Positions 1 to 16,593 are shown, numbered from the stretch's first letter. The stretch: 64,000 nucleotides of DNA from Pseudomonas fildesensis (GCF_001050345.1 NZ_LFMW01000007.1:434001-498000), one strand, 5' to 3'. Numbers and translations are program-made. Notes: generated by a model not told the origin, from the letters alone.

Positions 1-498
1 GCCTACGAGATCGTCGTAGTCCGGACTGTCCTGCATATTGCCGGGCTCACCCAACATATGCATCAGACACACCGGCAGGCCGGTGGCCGCTGCGGCATCC
101 AGGGCGCCATCACGCTGCAGCGAACGCACATCGTTGATCAACCCCGCGCCCAGACGCGCTGTCTCACGCATCACGGTCGGAGTGGATGTATCAACCGATA
201 TGATCACATCCAGCTCACGAGCAATGCGCTCGACAATCGGCGCCACCCGCTCCAACTCCTCCAGAGGAGAAACAACACGAGCGCCAGGCCGGGTCGACTC
301 GCCGCCGACATCAATCAAAGTCGCACCCGCCGCCACCATTGCCTCTGCGTGACGCAGCGCGGCATCCAACTGGCGAAAGCGACCACCATCGGAAAAAGAG
401 TCGGGGGTTACATTAAGAATGCCCATGACATGCGTATGGGACAAATCAAGAACCCGGTTGCCGCAAGGCAACCGGGTGGGGGACGACACAAAAGTCAT
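1..498 (-). CDS. folP: Dihydropteroate synthase, 5' part (gene runs off the left edge)
   Basis: Reading leftward from the ATG at 498, 166 codons are present and the frame is still open at base 1, so the C-terminal part lies outside the window. The enzyme condenses 6-hydroxymethyl-7,8-dihydropterin pyrophosphate with p-aminobenzoate to make dihydropteroate in cytoplasmic folate synthesis. The visible protein has the family hallmarks: MGILNVTPDSFSDGG near residues 25-39 (pterin/diphosphate loop), IDVGGESTRPGA further on, and ISVDTSTP and INDV strands of the TIM barrel. It starts only 8 bases after the ftsH stop, the usual ftsH-folP(-glmM) order, so it is almost certainly co-transcribed with ftsH. 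Confidence 0.95.
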   Translation of the reverse strand, partial: MTFVSSPTRLPCGNRVLDLSHTHVMGILNVTPDSFSDGGRFRQLDAALRHAEAMVAAGATLIDVGGESTRPGARVVSPLEELERVAPIVERIARELDVIISVDTSTPTVMRETARLGAGLINDVRSLQRDGALDAAAATGLPVCLMHMLGEPGNMQDSPDYDDLVG

Positions 499-506
499 TT
501 CAAACC

Positions 507-2426
507 TTAATGGTCAGCCGCCGGGCCACCGATCGGGGTTTCAGGACGCTCGCTCTGAACCACGGGCGGAGTGCCGGAGGTACCCGAGCCACCTTCCCAG
601 TCACGAGGTTCACGCGGTGTACGACCGGCCATGATGTCGTCGATCTGGTCGGCATCAATGGTTTCGTACTTCATCAGCGCATCAGCCATGGCATCCAGCT
701 TGTCGCGGTTGTCAGTCAGGATCTGCTTGGCCGTGCCGTAGCACTGATCAATGATGCTACGCACCTCGGAGTCGATCAGCTTGGCTGTCTCACCCGAGAA
801 GCTGGCAGCTTGACCGCCACCGCCACGACCCAGGAACACTTCACCTTCTTCCTCCGCGTACATCAATGGACCCAGCTTTTCCGACAAGCCCCACTTGGTC
901 ACCATATTCCGTGCGATCTGGCTGGCACGCATGATGTCGTTGGACGCACCCGTGGTTACACCGTCGAAGCCCAAGGTCATTTCTTCGGCGATTCGGCCGC
1001 CATACAGCGAACAGATCTGGCTGATCAGCGCGCGCTTGGAGAGGCTATAGCGATCCTCTTCAGGCAGGAACATGGTTACACCCAGCGCACGACCACGCGG
1101 GATGATCGACACTTTGTAGACCGGGTCATGCTCAGGCACAACGCGACCAACAATGGCGTGACCAGCTTCGTGATAAGCAGTGTTCTGCTTCTCTTTTTCC
1201 GACATGACCATGGATTTGCGCTCGGCGCCCATCATGATCTTGTCTTTCGCCAGCTCGAACTCTTTCATTTCTACGATGCGCTTGCCAGTACGGGCCGCAA
1301 ACAGCGAAGCCTCGTTCACCAGGTTGGCAAGGTCAGCACCGGAGAAGCCTGGGGTACCACGGGCAATCACGGCCGGAGCCACATCGTCGCCCATTGGCAC
1401 TTTACGCATATGTACTTTGAGGATTTGTTCACGCCCACGGATATCCGGCAGGCCGACCACCACCTGGCGGTCGAAACGGCCTGGACGCAGCAGAGCAGGG
1501 TCCAATACGTCCGGACGGTTGGTCGCGGCGATGACGATGATGCCGTCATTCATCTCGAAACCATCCATCTCAACCAGCAACTGGTTAAGTGTCTGCTCAC
1601 GCTCGTCATGACCGCCACCCATGCCCGAACCACGATGGCGACCAACGGCGTCGATTTCGTCGATGAAGATGATGCATGGCGCGTGTTTCTTGGCCTGTTC
1701 GAACATATCGCGAACACGGCTGGCACCAACACCGACGAACATCTCGACGAAGTCAGAACCTGAAATGGTGAAGAAAGGCACTTTGGCCTCGCCGGCAATC
1801 GCCTTGGCGAGCAAGGTTTTACCGGTACCCGGAGGACCGACCATCAATACGCCGCGAGGAATGCGGCCACCCAGGCGCTGGAACTTGCCCGGATCACGCA
1901 GGAACTCGACCAGTTCGCCGACTTCTTCCTTGGCTTCGTCGCAACCGGCAACGTCAGCCAGGGTGGTCTTCACCTGATCTTCAGAGAGCAGGCGCGCCTT
2001 GCTCTTGCCGAAGCTCATCGGCCCGCCCTTGCCCCCCGCACCGCCTTGCATCTGGCGCATGAAGAACATGAACACGGCGATAATCACCAGGATCGGGAAG
2101 CTGGCTACCAGGAGCTGAGTCCAGATGCTTTGCTGTTCAGGCTGCTTGCCTTCGACCACCACGTGGTTATCCACCAAGTCGCCGATCAGACCGTTGTCCT
2201 GGATTGCCGGACGAATGGTCTTGAAGCTGTCGCCATCGTTGCGCTTACCGGTAATTACGTAGCCATCAACCGCTACGCGCTCGACCTTGCCATCCTTAAC
2301 TTGCTGGATGAAGTCGGAATAGTTGAGGGTCTGCGGCTCGTTAGGGCTGGAGAAGTTGTTCATCACCGTCACCAGGACAGCCGCGATGATCAACCACAGG
2401 ATCAGATTCTTTGCCATATCGTTCAA
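507..2426 (-). CDS. ftsH: ATP-dependent zinc metalloprotease FtsH
   Basis: Membrane-anchored AAA+ protease that degrades misfolded membrane proteins and short-lived regulators such as LpxC and sigma-32 in relatives. The 639-aa protein has an N-terminal membrane helix (about residues 5-25), a periplasmic segment, a second helix (about 105-122), an AAA domain with Walker A GPPGTGKT and Walker [12 protein letters not shown], the second region of homology [20 protein letters not shown], and the zinc-binding HEAGH. The start at 2426 is a TTG with a GAGGG Shine-Dalgarno about 7 bases upstream. An in-frame ATG at 2417 is the alternative and would give 636 aa. The tail is Gly/Pro-rich, as in other pseudomonads. 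folP follows closely and rlmE precedes. Confidence 0.97.
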   Translation of the reverse strand: MNDMAKNLILWLIIAAVLVTVMNNFSSPNEPQTLNYSDFIQQVKDGKVERVAVDGYVITGKRNDGDSFKTIRPAIQDNGLIGDLVDNHVVVEGKQPEQQSIWTQLLVASFPILVIIAVFMFFMRQMQGGAGGKGGPMSFGKSKARLLSEDQVKTTLADVAGCDEAKEEVGELVEFLRDPGKFQRLGGRIPRGVLMVGPPGTGKTLLAKAIAGEAKVPFFTISGSDFVEMFVGVGASRVRDMFEQAKKHAPCIIFIDEIDAVGRHRGSGMGGGHDEREQTLNQLLVEMDGFEMNDGIIVIAATNRPDVLDPALLRPGRFDRQVVVGLPDIRGREQILKVHMRKVPMGDDVAPAVIARGTPGFSGADLANLVNEASLFAARTGKRIVEMKEFELAKDKIMMGAERKSMVMSEKEKQNTAYHEAGHAIVGRVVPEHDPVYKVSIIPRGRALGVTMFLPEEDRYSLSKRALISQICSLYGGRIAEEMTLGFDGVTTGASNDIMRASQIARNMVTKWGLSEKLGPLMYAEEEGEVFLGRGGGGQAASFSGETAKLIDSEVRSIIDQCYGTAKQILTDNRDKLDAMADALMKYETIDADQIDDIMAGRTPREPRDWEGGSGTSGTPPVVQSERPETPIGGPAADH

Positions 2427-2617
2427 TTAACTACCCTCTGAAGCAAGCTCCGCTACTGGCGCGCGCTTCGCATGATATTCACCGGCCTAACTTACTACAT
2501 TACCTACAACACTGGCAGGCGCCGTCTGTAACCCTTTGTGAAACTTTGACTACACAATATTCGTAAAGCTTCGTGACGAAAGCGATATAAAAAAACCTAT
2601 CGCCTTCCTCTAATTCC

Positions 2618-3268
2618 TCAAAAACGCTCTTCGCTCGCAGCGCCCTCGACGCCGCGGTAGCCGCGGCACAGCAGGTACTGCTCTCGAGACCTGTCCCGGG
2701 AAGAGTCAGGCTTGCGCGTTTGCACCTTGTCGAACAACTTGCGGATGTTCTTGTGGTACTCGTCAAAACCCTCGCCCTGGAAGACTTTCACCAAAAAATC
2801 ACCACCAGGACGCAAAACCCGACCCGCCAAATCCAGCGCCAGCTCACAAAGGAACATCGCACGCGGCATATCGACGGCCGGTAATCCACTCATATTGGGG
2901 GCCATGTCGGAAATCACAAGGTCTACCTGCGAATTTCCCACAGCTTCAAGGATCTGCGCGAGGACGGCGTCCTGGGTGAAGTCACCGTGAACAAAGGTCA
3001 CATCCGGGATACTGTCCATTTCCAGGATGTCGGAAGCGATCAAGCGGCCCTGCCCACCAATCAGACGACTGGTCACCTGGGACCAACCACCGGGGGCCGC
3101 ACCAAGATCAATAACGCTCATGCCTGGACGAATCAACTTGTCCTTGTCCTGGATCTCCAGGAGCTTGTAGCTGGCCCGCGAACGGTACCCGTCCTTCTGC
3201 GCCTTTTTGACGTAAGGATCGTTAAAATGCTCTTGCAGCCACTTAAGGCTAGTTTTGGAACGGGCCAC
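2618..3268 (-). CDS. rlmE: 23S rRNA (uridine(2552)-2'-O)-methyltransferase
   Basis: RlmE (RrmJ/FtsJ) methylates U2552 in the A-loop of 23S rRNA with S-adenosylmethionine and is part of the heat-shock response in enterobacteria. The 216-aa protein shows the SAM loop [11 protein letters not shown] (about residues 54-64) and the K-D-K-E catalytic tetrad typical of FtsJ enzymes: [26 protein letters not shown] and SREQYLL. It lies upstream of ftsH in the same direction with a gap of about 190 bases, the usual pseudomonad order, and is divergent from yhbY. The last residues (after GYRG) are slightly longer than in E. coli and poorly conserved. Confidence 0.96.
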   Translation of the reverse strand: MARSKTSLKWLQEHFNDPYVKKAQKDGYRSRASYKLLEIQDKDKLIRPGMSVIDLGAAPGGWSQVTSRLIGGQGRLIASDILEMDSIPDVTFVHGDFTQDAVLAQILEAVGNSQVDLVISDMAPNMSGLPAVDMPRAMFLCELALDLAGRVLRPGGDFLVKVFQGEGFDEYHKNIRKLFDKVQTRKPDSSRDRSREQYLLCRGYRGVEGAASEERF

Positions 3269-3373
3269 GGGCCACCTCGAAAATAAAACGGGTCGTGATT
3301 AACTGGGCGGTCCCGGACTCGCTCGGGTAAACTGGCCGCCGCTTTTTACAAGATCAGACGCAGGGGTCAGATT

Positions 3374-3682
3374 ATGCCGCTCACTCAAGAGCAGAAGAAA
3401 CAGTACAAATCCATTGGCCACCATCTGAAACCAGTTTTGATTGTGGCAGACAACGGTTTGACTGAAGGTGTGTTAGCCGAACTTGAACGCGCATTGGGCG
3501 ATCACGAACTGATCAAGATCAAGGTCAACATCCTTGACCGCGAAGCGCGCTTGGCCGCCATTGCAGAACTGTGCAAGGTGGGCAAAGCGGACCTGGTTCA
3601 GGTCATCGGCAAGATGGCACTGCTGTATCGCAAGAACTTCAGCGCCAACAAGCAGTTGTCGAACGTTCATCGCTTCAAATGA
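3374..3682 (+). CDS. yhbY: YhbY-family RNA-binding protein (CRM domain)
   Basis: A 102-aa single CRM-domain protein associated with pre-50S ribosomal particles in E. coli. The sequence begins with LTQEQKKQYKSIGHHLKPVL, has the core VADNGLTEGVLAELERALGDHELIKIKV and ends in the strand-loop QVIGKMALLYRKN, the GxxxxLYR-type motif of the CRM fold. It is divergent from rlmE with about 105 bases between them, so both promoters probably lie in that gap. The protein is basic and of normal length. Confidence 0.93.
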   Translation: MPLTQEQKKQYKSIGHHLKPVLIVADNGLTEGVLAELERALGDHELIKIKVNILDREARLAAIAELCKVGKADLVQVIGKMALLYRKNFSANKQLSNVHRFK

Positions 3683-3705
3683 TGACTTTCAAATAACAGC
3701 AAGGG

Positions 3706-4110
3706 TCACGGGCGTGCTTCGCGCGCCCCGCCACTCCATCCCGGAGCCGGCTGCATAACCAGCACCAAGCCGGAGAACCCTAGCACAAGATAGCTGAATA
3801 GCTGCCAGCGCAACGCTTCCGGCAGCCATACATGCACCACGCAAAACATTGCGCATGCATACAGCGCCATCAACAGCAGTTGCCCGCGAATATCCCGCCA
3901 CAAACTCCCCAAGCCTTCTGCCTTTATCAGCACCAGCGCTTGAATCGTTACGCAAGCCGCCGCAAAACCCACCAGCAGCGCACTCAATAATCCATCGATC
4001 TCGTCGATCAGCAACGGCGCCAGACCAATCAGGCCCATCGCCGGTAACACGCCAATGTGCAACAACCACAGGCCGCCCACCCAAAGCATCTGGGAGAGCT
4101 GCCAAAGCAT
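3706..4110 (-). CDS. Small integral membrane protein, DUF4149-like
   Basis: A 134-aa hydrophobic protein with about four predicted membrane helices (around WVGGLWLLHIGVLPAMGL, LLSALLVGFAAACVTIQAL, LLLMALYACAMFCVVHVWL and LFSYLVLGFSGLVLVMQP). It sits directly behind carB-greA, where pseudomonads commonly carry a DUF4149-type gene. The exact family assignment is from memory of that context. The start is the ATG at 4110, but the bases in front of it form a strong hairpin (4111-4133), leaving no free Shine-Dalgarno. An ATG at 4089 is a possible alternative. Function unknown. Confidence 0.75.
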   Translation of the reverse strand: MLWQLSQMLWVGGLWLLHIGVLPAMGLIGLAPLLIDEIDGLLSALLVGFAAACVTIQALVLIKAEGLGSLWRDIRGQLLLMALYACAMFCVVHVWLPEALRWQLFSYLVLGFSGLVLVMQPAPGWSGGAREARP

Positions 4111-4133
4111 GGCGCCCGCACGAAGCGGGCGCC
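4111..4133 (-). other. 9-bp perfect hairpin between greA and the DUF4149 gene
   Basis: GGCGCCCGC (4111-4119) and GCGGGCGCC (4125-4133) pair perfectly around a 5-base loop. On the minus strand the hairpin begins 5 bases after the greA stop and ends exactly at the ATG of the next gene. It has no T-run, so it is more likely to limit translation of the membrane protein or to protect the greA mRNA end than to be a classic terminator. Confidence 0.6.
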
Positions 4134-4138
4134 GCCTT

Positions 4139-4611
4139 TCAGATGTGGCGAACTTCAACAATCTCGTACTCGATAGTGCCACCGGGCGTTTTAACAGCCA
4201 CCACATCACCCTCTTCCTTGGCAATCAAGGCGCGGGCGAGTGGCGAACCAACGGAGATCTTGCCGAGCTTGAAGTCAGCTTCGTCCTCACCCACGATGTG
4301 GTAAACCACGCTTTCGTCAGTCTCGACGTTGGCGATTTCCACGGTGGTGCCAAAAATCACCTTGCCAGTCTTCGGAATGGTCGTGACATCGATGATCACC
4401 GCATTCTGCATACGGCCTTCGATGTCACGGATTCGCGCTTCGACCATCCCCTGCTGCTCGCGAGCAGCGTGGTATTCGGCGTTTTCCTTCAAGTCACCCA
4501 GCTCGCGGGCCGTACCGATGTCCTGGCTCAGCTTTGGACGTACGACCTTGGTCAGGTGGGCGTGCTCCTCTTCCAGGGCCTTGGCGCCCTGGACGGTCAT
4601 GGGGTATTTGA

Positions 4612-4615
<4 letters not shown>
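4139..4615 (-). CDS. greA: Transcription elongation factor GreA
   Basis: GreA binds the secondary channel of RNA polymerase and stimulates cleavage of backtracked RNA. The 158-aa protein begins [21 protein letters not shown], has the coiled-coil tip region [20 protein letters not shown] with the acidic D/E pair, and the FKBP-like C-terminal domain ending [13 protein letters not shown]. Its ATG overlaps the carB TGA by 4 bases (ATGA), so translation is probably coupled. The carA-carB-greA arrangement is established for Pseudomonas. Confidence 0.97.
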
Positions 4616-7833
<3,218 letters not shown>

Positions 7834-7938
7834 GGGTTTGTCACTCAAATCCGCAGGTCAGTCGGCAAGCCGTCTTGAACAATCTTTGAAGAGCCTGCGG
7901 GGGCCACCGATAGCCGGGGCCGCCCGCAAGCCACTCAG

Positions 7939-9075
7939 TCAGCGTCGCTTGGCCATCTCATTGATGAAACGGTCGAACAGCGGCGCTACGTCGTTCGGGC
8001 CCGGGCTGGCTTCAGGATGGCCCTGGAAGCTAAACGCGCTCTTGTCAGTGCGTTCGATGCCTTGCAGGGAACCGTCGAACAGCGACTTGTGAATTGCGCG
8101 GACATTGCCCGGCAAGGTCGCTTCGTCCACCGCAAAACCGTGGTTCTGGCTGGTGATCATCACGACGCCAGTGTCCAGGTCTTGCACAGGGTGGTTGGCA
8201 CCGTGGTGGCCGTGACCCATTTTCAGGGTCTTGGCGCCAGAGGCCAGGGCCAGCAGCTGGTGGCCAAGGCAGATACCGAAGACCGGAATCTCGGTTTCCA
8301 GTACTTCCTTGATGGCCTTGATGGCGTAGTCGCAAGGCTCAGGGTCACCCGGGCCGTTGGACAGGAACACGCCGTCCGGTTGCAACGCCAGCACATCAGT
8401 GGCTGGGGTTTGCGCCGGCACCACGGTCACACGGCAGCCGCGCTCGACCAGCATGCGCAGGATGTTGTACTTGATGCCGTAGTCGTAGGCGACAACGTGG
8501 TACGGCAGGTCTGCCGCCTCGATGGTCTCGTGGCTGTCGGTCTTCAAGTCCCAGACAGTGGAGCGCCACTCGTACTTCTCTTTGGTGCTGACAACTTTCG
8601 CCAGGTCCATGCCTTTCAGGCCTGGGAAACCTTGCGCTGCGGCGATCGCCGCCGCTTCGGAAATATTGTCACCGGCCATGATGCAGCCGTTCTGCGAGCC
8701 TTTCTCACGCAGGATGCGCGTGAGGCGGCGCGTATCGATACCGGCGATCGCCACAACGTTGTTGGCTTTCAGGTAATCGGACAGCGACATCGTGTTACGC
8801 CAGTTGCTCGCAACCAGTGGCAGGTCACGAATCACCAGACCGGCCGACCAGACACGATCAGATTCGACATCTACCGGTGTAGTACCGGTGTTGCCGATGT
8901 GCGGATAGGTCAGGGTAACGATCTGTTGGGCGTAGGAAGGATCGGTAAGGATTTCCTGATAGCCGGTCATGGCAGTGTTAAACACTACCTCTCCAACGGT
9001 TTGACCGTCGGCTCCAATGGCTTCGCCGCGAAAAATGCTGCCATCAGCAAGGGCGAGTATGGCTGGCTTAGTCAA
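7939..9075 (-). CDS. carA: Carbamoyl-phosphate synthase small subunit (glutamine amidotransferase)
   Basis: Hydrolyses glutamine and channels ammonia to CarB. The 378-aa protein has the N-terminal CPSase small domain ([34 protein letters not shown]) and a class I glutaminase domain with the nucleophile in [14 protein letters not shown] and the His/Glu pair in [11 protein letters not shown]. The start codon is TTG (complement of 9073-9075) with a strong GGGAGG about 6 bases ahead. It is the first gene of the carA-carB-greA group, and a strong hairpin with a T-run lies 45 bases upstream in its leader. Confidence 0.97.
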   Translation of the reverse strand: MTKPAILALADGSIFRGEAIGADGQTVGEVVFNTAMTGYQEILTDPSYAQQIVTLTYPHIGNTGTTPVDVESDRVWSAGLVIRDLPLVASNWRNTMSLSDYLKANNVVAIAGIDTRRLTRILREKGSQNGCIMAGDNISEAAAIAAAQGFPGLKGMDLAKVVSTKEKYEWRSTVWDLKTDSHETIEAADLPYHVVAYDYGIKYNILRMLVERGCRVTVVPAQTPATDVLALQPDGVFLSNGPGDPEPCDYAIKAIKEVLETEIPVFGICLGHQLLALASGAKTLKMGHGHHGANHPVQDLDTGVVMITSQNHGFAVDEATLPGNVRAIHKSLFDGSLQGIERTDKSAFSFQGHPEASPGPNDVAPLFDRFINEMAKRR

Positions 9076-9118
9076 GAAGACCTCCCGTAAGTAAAGCCTG
9101 AAAGGGCGATCGCAGGTT

Positions 9119-9158
9119 GTAAAAAAGCGGAGTGACGTATGGACACGTCACCCCGCTT
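9119..9158 (-). promoter_or_regulatory. Terminator-like hairpin in the carA leader (candidate attenuator)
   Basis: AAGCGGaGTGACGT (9125-9138) pairs with ACGTCACcCCGCTT (9145-9158) with one mismatch and a 6-base loop. Read on the minus strand it is followed by six T residues, so it is a complete intrinsic terminator ending 45 bases before the carA start. Because dapB has its own terminator farther upstream (9288-9323), this second one is more likely an attenuator of carAB-greA, perhaps pyrimidine-responsive. That role is inference. Confidence 0.6.
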
Positions 9159-9287
9159 CTTCACTGAATTATTCTGCGCGCTTTTAGTGGACACACTAAA
9201 GCTGTAGCTTACAGAAAAAGGCTTTTTTGGTCCACCGCTAATGAGCCTTAAAGGCAGGGGAATGCGACAGGACGTCGCTTAGCGGGT

Positions 9288-9323
9288 AAAAACGGGGCCC
9301 CAGCATAATACTGAGGCCCTGTT
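9288..9323 (-). terminator. Intrinsic terminator of dapB
   Basis: The arms 9291-9303 and 9311-9323 form a 13-position GC-rich stem with one mismatch and one G-T pair around a 7-base loop. On the minus strand it is followed by a run of five T. It starts 11 bases after the dapB stop codon. Confidence 0.8.
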
Positions 9324-9334
9324 TTAGCTACTTA

Positions 9335-11276
<1,942 letters not shown>

Positions 11277-11522
11277 AAGTCTTTGCACTCTTAAGGACGT
11301 TCGGCGAGACCCTCCTGAGCCTTGCCAAACTCGTTGAGCCCCAATACAGGCCCGGACCCAACTCACGTCAATTCAACGATCCTGGTCATTACTGCTTTTA
11401 GCCAGGTACCCGGCCAAAAACGCGGTGACTGTCGCTCGGGAAGCAGGAGCTTTCCCGGTCGCACCGCCAACATCCGAACGTTGTCGCATGTTGTAAAAAT
11501 TCGCATACCCCAGACACGCCAA

Positions 11523-11577
11523 CGCGGGAGCAAGCTCCCGCGCGGCGACATCGTACCAGTCACCGCTTGAAAGCGGT
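11523..11577. repeat. Two palindromes in the dnaK-dnaJ gap (REP-like, then a 7-bp hairpin)
   Basis: The 317-base gap between dnaK and dnaJ holds no gene. CGCGGGAGC/GCTCCCGCG (11523-11542, 2-base loop) resembles the core of the REP elements found elsewhere in this window. ACCGCTT/AAGCGGT (11562-11577) lies just behind the dnaK stop. Neither is followed by a T-run. They may stabilise the dnaK mRNA end and set the dnaK to dnaJ ratio (inference). Confidence 0.55.
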
Positions 11578-11593
11578 CAACCGGTCGAGCAGA

Positions 11594-13510
<1,917 letters not shown>

Positions 13511-13589
13511 GATTTACTCTCCCGAAACTTGAATTTGGTTGCCGCAGCAGTGGTGGCTAACTGCGGTAGCACTTAAACGCTTGACTTAT

Positions 13590-13618
13590 AGATGGGGTGG
13601 CTTACAGCGAATTTCAAG
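13590..13618 (-). promoter_or_regulatory. Sigma-32 heat-shock promoter for dnaK
   Basis: On the minus strand CTTGAA (complement of 13613-13618) is followed after 15 bases by CCCCATCT (complement of 13590-13597), matching the RpoH consensus CTTGAA-N13-17-CCCCAT. The -35 element overlaps the grpE stop codon, so dnaK has its own heat-shock start inside the end of grpE. Confidence 0.85.
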
Positions 13619-14174
13619 CCTGCTCATCAATAGAAGGTGCAAGCGGCGCAGGAGCCTTGCTCACCACTACCATTGCGGGGCGAAGCAATCGACCATTGAG
13701 CTGATAACCCTTCTGGAACACTTTCAACACGCTGTTGGGTTCCAGGTCGTGGCTTTCCTGCATGGCCATGGCTTGGTGATGCTCAGCGTTGAACGGCTCG
13801 CCGCCTTGCGGATCAATAGCTTCCAGCTGATAACGCTTCAGGGTGTCCTGGAACATTTTCAGGGTCAGCTCGATCCCTTCGCGCATCGGGCGGATGTTTT
13901 CGTCATCCGGATTGGACAACTCAAGACCACGCTCCAGGCTGTCGATGATCGGCAGCAAGTCACCTGCGAATTTTTCCAGCGCGAATTTGTGAGCCTTTTC
14001 TACATCCTGCTCGGCTCGGCGGCGGACGTTCTGCAGATCGGCGGCAACACGCAAAGACTGATCCTGCGCAGCGGCCAATTGCTCTTCGAGCACTTGCACA
14101 CGAGTCGCCAGCTCATCACCGGCAGCCGAATTGGCGTCTGGAGTTTGCGTATCCTGCGTCTGTTCGTCAGCCAT
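13614..14174 (-). CDS. grpE: Nucleotide exchange factor GrpE
   Basis: Exchanges ADP for ATP on DnaK and acts as a thermosensor. The 186-aa protein has an N-terminal long helix/coiled coil ([39 protein letters not shown], about residues 27-65) and the C-terminal beta domain with [27 protein letters not shown], the GrpE signature. It heads the grpE-dnaK-dnaJ heat-shock group and carries a sigma-32 promoter about 50 bases upstream. Confidence 0.97.
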   Translation of the reverse strand: MADEQTQDTQTPDANSAAGDELATRVQVLEEQLAAAQDQSLRVAADLQNVRRRAEQDVEKAHKFALEKFAGDLLPIIDSLERGLELSNPDDENIRPMREGIELTLKMFQDTLKRYQLEAIDPQGGEPFNAEHHQAMAMQESHDLEPNSVLKVFQKGYQLNGRLLRPAMVVVSKAPAPLAPSIDEQA

Positions 14175-14226
14175 AGATTTCTCCTTTCAAAATCATGCGC
14201 GAACTCAACTCGCGCTTCTGTTCCGG

Positions 14227-14255
14227 TATATGGGGCCACAATTTCCAGGTTCAAG
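14227..14255 (-). promoter_or_regulatory. Sigma-32 heat-shock promoter for grpE
   Basis: CTTGAA (complement of 14250-14255), a 14-base spacer and CCCCATATA (complement of 14227-14235) form a near-perfect RpoH promoter about 50 bases upstream of the grpE ATG, pointing into grpE. Confidence 0.88.
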
Positions 14256-14428
14256 GGCGCAGGCGTTACCAAAAGTCTTTCGCATGACTCAGATCAACTC
14301 CTGCCCCCTCATTCCCTCCAGCGCTAAAAAGGACATCAGATCAAGCAAATCGAGCTAAGCATCAGGATTGTCAGCCCCGAACAAAACACTGTATAAATAA
14401 CCAGATCTAAAGCCTGGGAGCGGCCGTC

Positions 14429-16102
14429 ATGCTCGTGCACCTGTCCGTACATAACTACGCCATCGTTGAACACCTGGATCTCGAACTTGATCGCGGGATG
14501 AGCGTAATCACAGGCGAAACCGGCGCCGGCAAGTCGATCATGCTCGACGCCCTGGGCCTGACCCTGGGTGACCGCGCCGACAGCGGCGTGGTTCGACCGG
14601 GCGCGGACAAGGCCGACATCCTGGCCACCTTCGACCTGGTGGACATCCCCGAAGCCGAAGCCTGGCTGGCAGAGCGCGACCTTAATAATGAAGGCCCGTG
14701 CATCCTTCGCCGGGTCATCACCGCCGAAGGACGCTCCCGCGGCTATATCAATGGCACGCCCTGCCCCCTTGGCGATTTGAAAGCCTTGGGCGAGCTGCTG
14801 ATCGACATCCACAGCCAGCATGAACACCAATCCCTACTGAAAACCGATACACATCGTCGCCTGCTCGACGAATACGCCGGCGCCACCGACCTTGCCCGCC
14901 AGGTGCAACTGGCCGCCCAACGCTGGCGCCAGACACGCCTGGAACTGGAGCGCCTCTCAAACTCCGGCGATGAACAGCGCGCTCGCCACCAACTGCTCAG
15001 CTACCAGCTCGAAGAGCTCGAGAGCCTGGGCCTTGGCGAAACCGAGCTGGAACAACTCGAACAGGAACACAAGAACCTCACCAACGCAGAAACCCTGCTG
15101 GGTATTTGCCGCCAGGTGGTGGAGCAATGCAGTGAGAGCGACTCGGGCAATGTACTCAACGCACTGACGGCCAGCCTCAATCGGCTTTCCAGCGTGAACA
15201 GTGCCTCTGGCTCGCTGAGTGAAGCCACCACACTACTCACCAGCGCGCAGATCCAGGTAGAGGAAGCCGTAGGTGAACTCAACCGCTTCCTTGATCACTT
15301 CGATGCCGACCCGGCGCGCCTGCAAGAAATAGAAGAGCGTCTGGACACCATCTATACACTCGCGCGCAAACACCGCATACAACCCACTGAAGTCGCGGCA
15401 ATGCAGCAAAAATTGCTGGATGAAATCGAAACCCTGAACGCCAATGATGAATCCATTGGGCGGTTGGGCGACGAACTCGCCTCCTTCGCCCGCCACTACC
15501 AGGAGAAGGCTCGCGAACTGAGCGACCTTCGCCAACAGGCCGCTACCAGCCTGGCCGGAGCCGTAGAGCAGGAGATCCAGCGACTTGGAATGCCAGGCGG
15601 CCGCTTTACCATCGAACTGCGCACCAACACCAGCAATGAGCTGCAACCCCACGGCCTTGAACAGGTGGAGCTGTTGGTGAGCGCCAACCCTGGGCAGCCA
15701 CTCAAAGCGCTGGCAAAAGTGGCCTCCGGCGGCGAGCTTTCGCGGATCAGCCTGGCGATCCAGGTAATTACTGCCCAGACATCACGCGTACCAACCTTGG
15801 TGTTCGACGAAGTGGACGTCGGCATTGGCGGGCCAACTGCGGAGATAGTCGGCCAACTGCTGCGCCGCCTGGGGGATCGGGGCCAGGTACTTACAGTGAC
15901 TCACCTGCCGCAAGTGGCGGCCCAAGGGCATCAGCATTTGTTTGTGCATAAAGTACGGGGCAGCGATGCGACACGTACAGCCGTGTCCAAGCTGAACAAG
16001 TCGGAGCGCGTGGAAGAAGTGGCGCGGATGCTCGGGGGAATTGACCTGACCAAGGAGTCCTTGGCTCACGCGAAGAAAATGGTCGTGACCACAAGAGCCT
16101 AA
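14429..16102 (+). CDS. recN: DNA repair protein RecN
   Basis: SMC-like ATPase used in double-strand-break repair. The 557-aa protein has the N-terminal VHLSVHNYAIVEHLDLELDRGMSVITGETGAGKSIM with Walker A, long central coiled-coil stretches (about residues 150-380, rich in Glu/Leu/Gln), and the C-terminal ABC signature and Walker B (VASGGELSRISLA, TLVFDEVDVGIGGPTAEIVG). It is divergent from grpE across a gap of about 250 bases and convergent with fur. No LexA box was looked for exhaustively. Confidence 0.97.
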   Translation: MLVHLSVHNYAIVEHLDLELDRGMSVITGETGAGKSIMLDALGLTLGDRADSGVVRPGADKADILATFDLVDIPEAEAWLAERDLNNEGPCILRRVITAEGRSRGYINGTPCPLGDLKALGELLIDIHSQHEHQSLLKTDTHRRLLDEYAGATDLARQVQLAAQRWRQTRLELERLSNSGDEQRARHQLLSYQLEELESLGLGETELEQLEQEHKNLTNAETLLGICRQVVEQCSESDSGNVLNALTASLNRLSSVNSASGSLSEATTLLTSAQIQVEEAVGELNRFLDHFDADPARLQEIEERLDTIYTLARKHRIQPTEVAAMQQKLLDEIETLNANDESIGRLGDELASFARHYQEKARELSDLRQQAATSLAGAVEQEIQRLGMPGGRFTIELRTNTSNELQPHGLEQVELLVSANPGQPLKALAKVASGGELSRISLAIQVITAQTSRVPTLVFDEVDVGIGGPTAEIVGQLLRRLGDRGQVLTVTHLPQVAAQGHQHLFVHKVRGSDATRTAVSKLNKSERVEEVARMLGGIDLTKESLAHAKKMVVTTRA

Positions 16103-16132
16103 ACCGGCCAAATTGAATGCCGCAGAAAGCAC

Positions 16133-16156
16133 GAAGGCGACCCTGAGGTCGCCTTC
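16133..16156. terminator. Bidirectional hairpin between recN and fur
   Basis: GAAGGCGACC (16133-16142) pairs with GGTCGCCTTC (16147-16156) around a 4-base loop between the convergent recN and fur stops. The T-runs are weak on both strands, so termination efficiency is uncertain. Confidence 0.6.
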
Positions 16157-16188
16157 GATCGTTTCGCAGCGCAAATTCGCGTCGCTTT

Positions 16189-16593
16189 TTACTTTTTCTT
16201 ACGGATGTACAGCACCAGATTGTGGTCGACCAAATCGAACCCATGCTCTTCGGCGATGGCCTTCTGGAGCTTCTCGATTTCGGGGCTGGTGAACTCGATA
16301 ACCTCATTGGTATCTAGGTCAACCATGTGATCGTGATGACCACCGTCAGCCAATTCAAACACCGCATGACCGCCGTCGAAATTATGACGAACCACCAGCC
16401 CTGCGGCTTCAAACTGGGTCAGCACACGGTAAACCGTGGCCAGGCCAACGTCCTCGTTAGACTCCATCAGCGCCTTGTAAACATCTTCGGCACTCATGTG
16501 GCGCTGCTCAGCAGAATCGAGCATTTGTAGAATCTTGACTCGTGGCAGAGTCACTTTAAGACCGGCTTTGCGTAGTTCGCTATTTTCAACCAT
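16189..16593 (-). CDS. fur: Ferric uptake regulator Fur
   Basis: Iron-responsive repressor of siderophore and uptake genes. The 134-aa protein starts MVENSELRKAGLKVTLPRVK, carries the winged helix HMSAEDVYKALMESNEDVGLATVYRVLTQFEAAGLV and the metal-binding stretch DGGHHDHMVDLDTNEVIEF, and ends VLYIRKKK. The enterobacterial CxxC motif is replaced by DLDT, as in other Pseudomonas Fur proteins. The open frame continues 32 codons upstream into the divergent bamE promoter region, but the family start is clear. The fur/bamE(omlA) divergent pair is known from P. aeruginosa. Confidence 0.97.
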   Translation of the reverse strand: MVENSELRKAGLKVTLPRVKILQMLDSAEQRHMSAEDVYKALMESNEDVGLATVYRVLTQFEAAGLVVRHNFDGGHAVFELADGGHHDHMVDLDTNEVIEFTSPEIEKLQKAIAEEHGFDLVDHNLVLYIRKKK

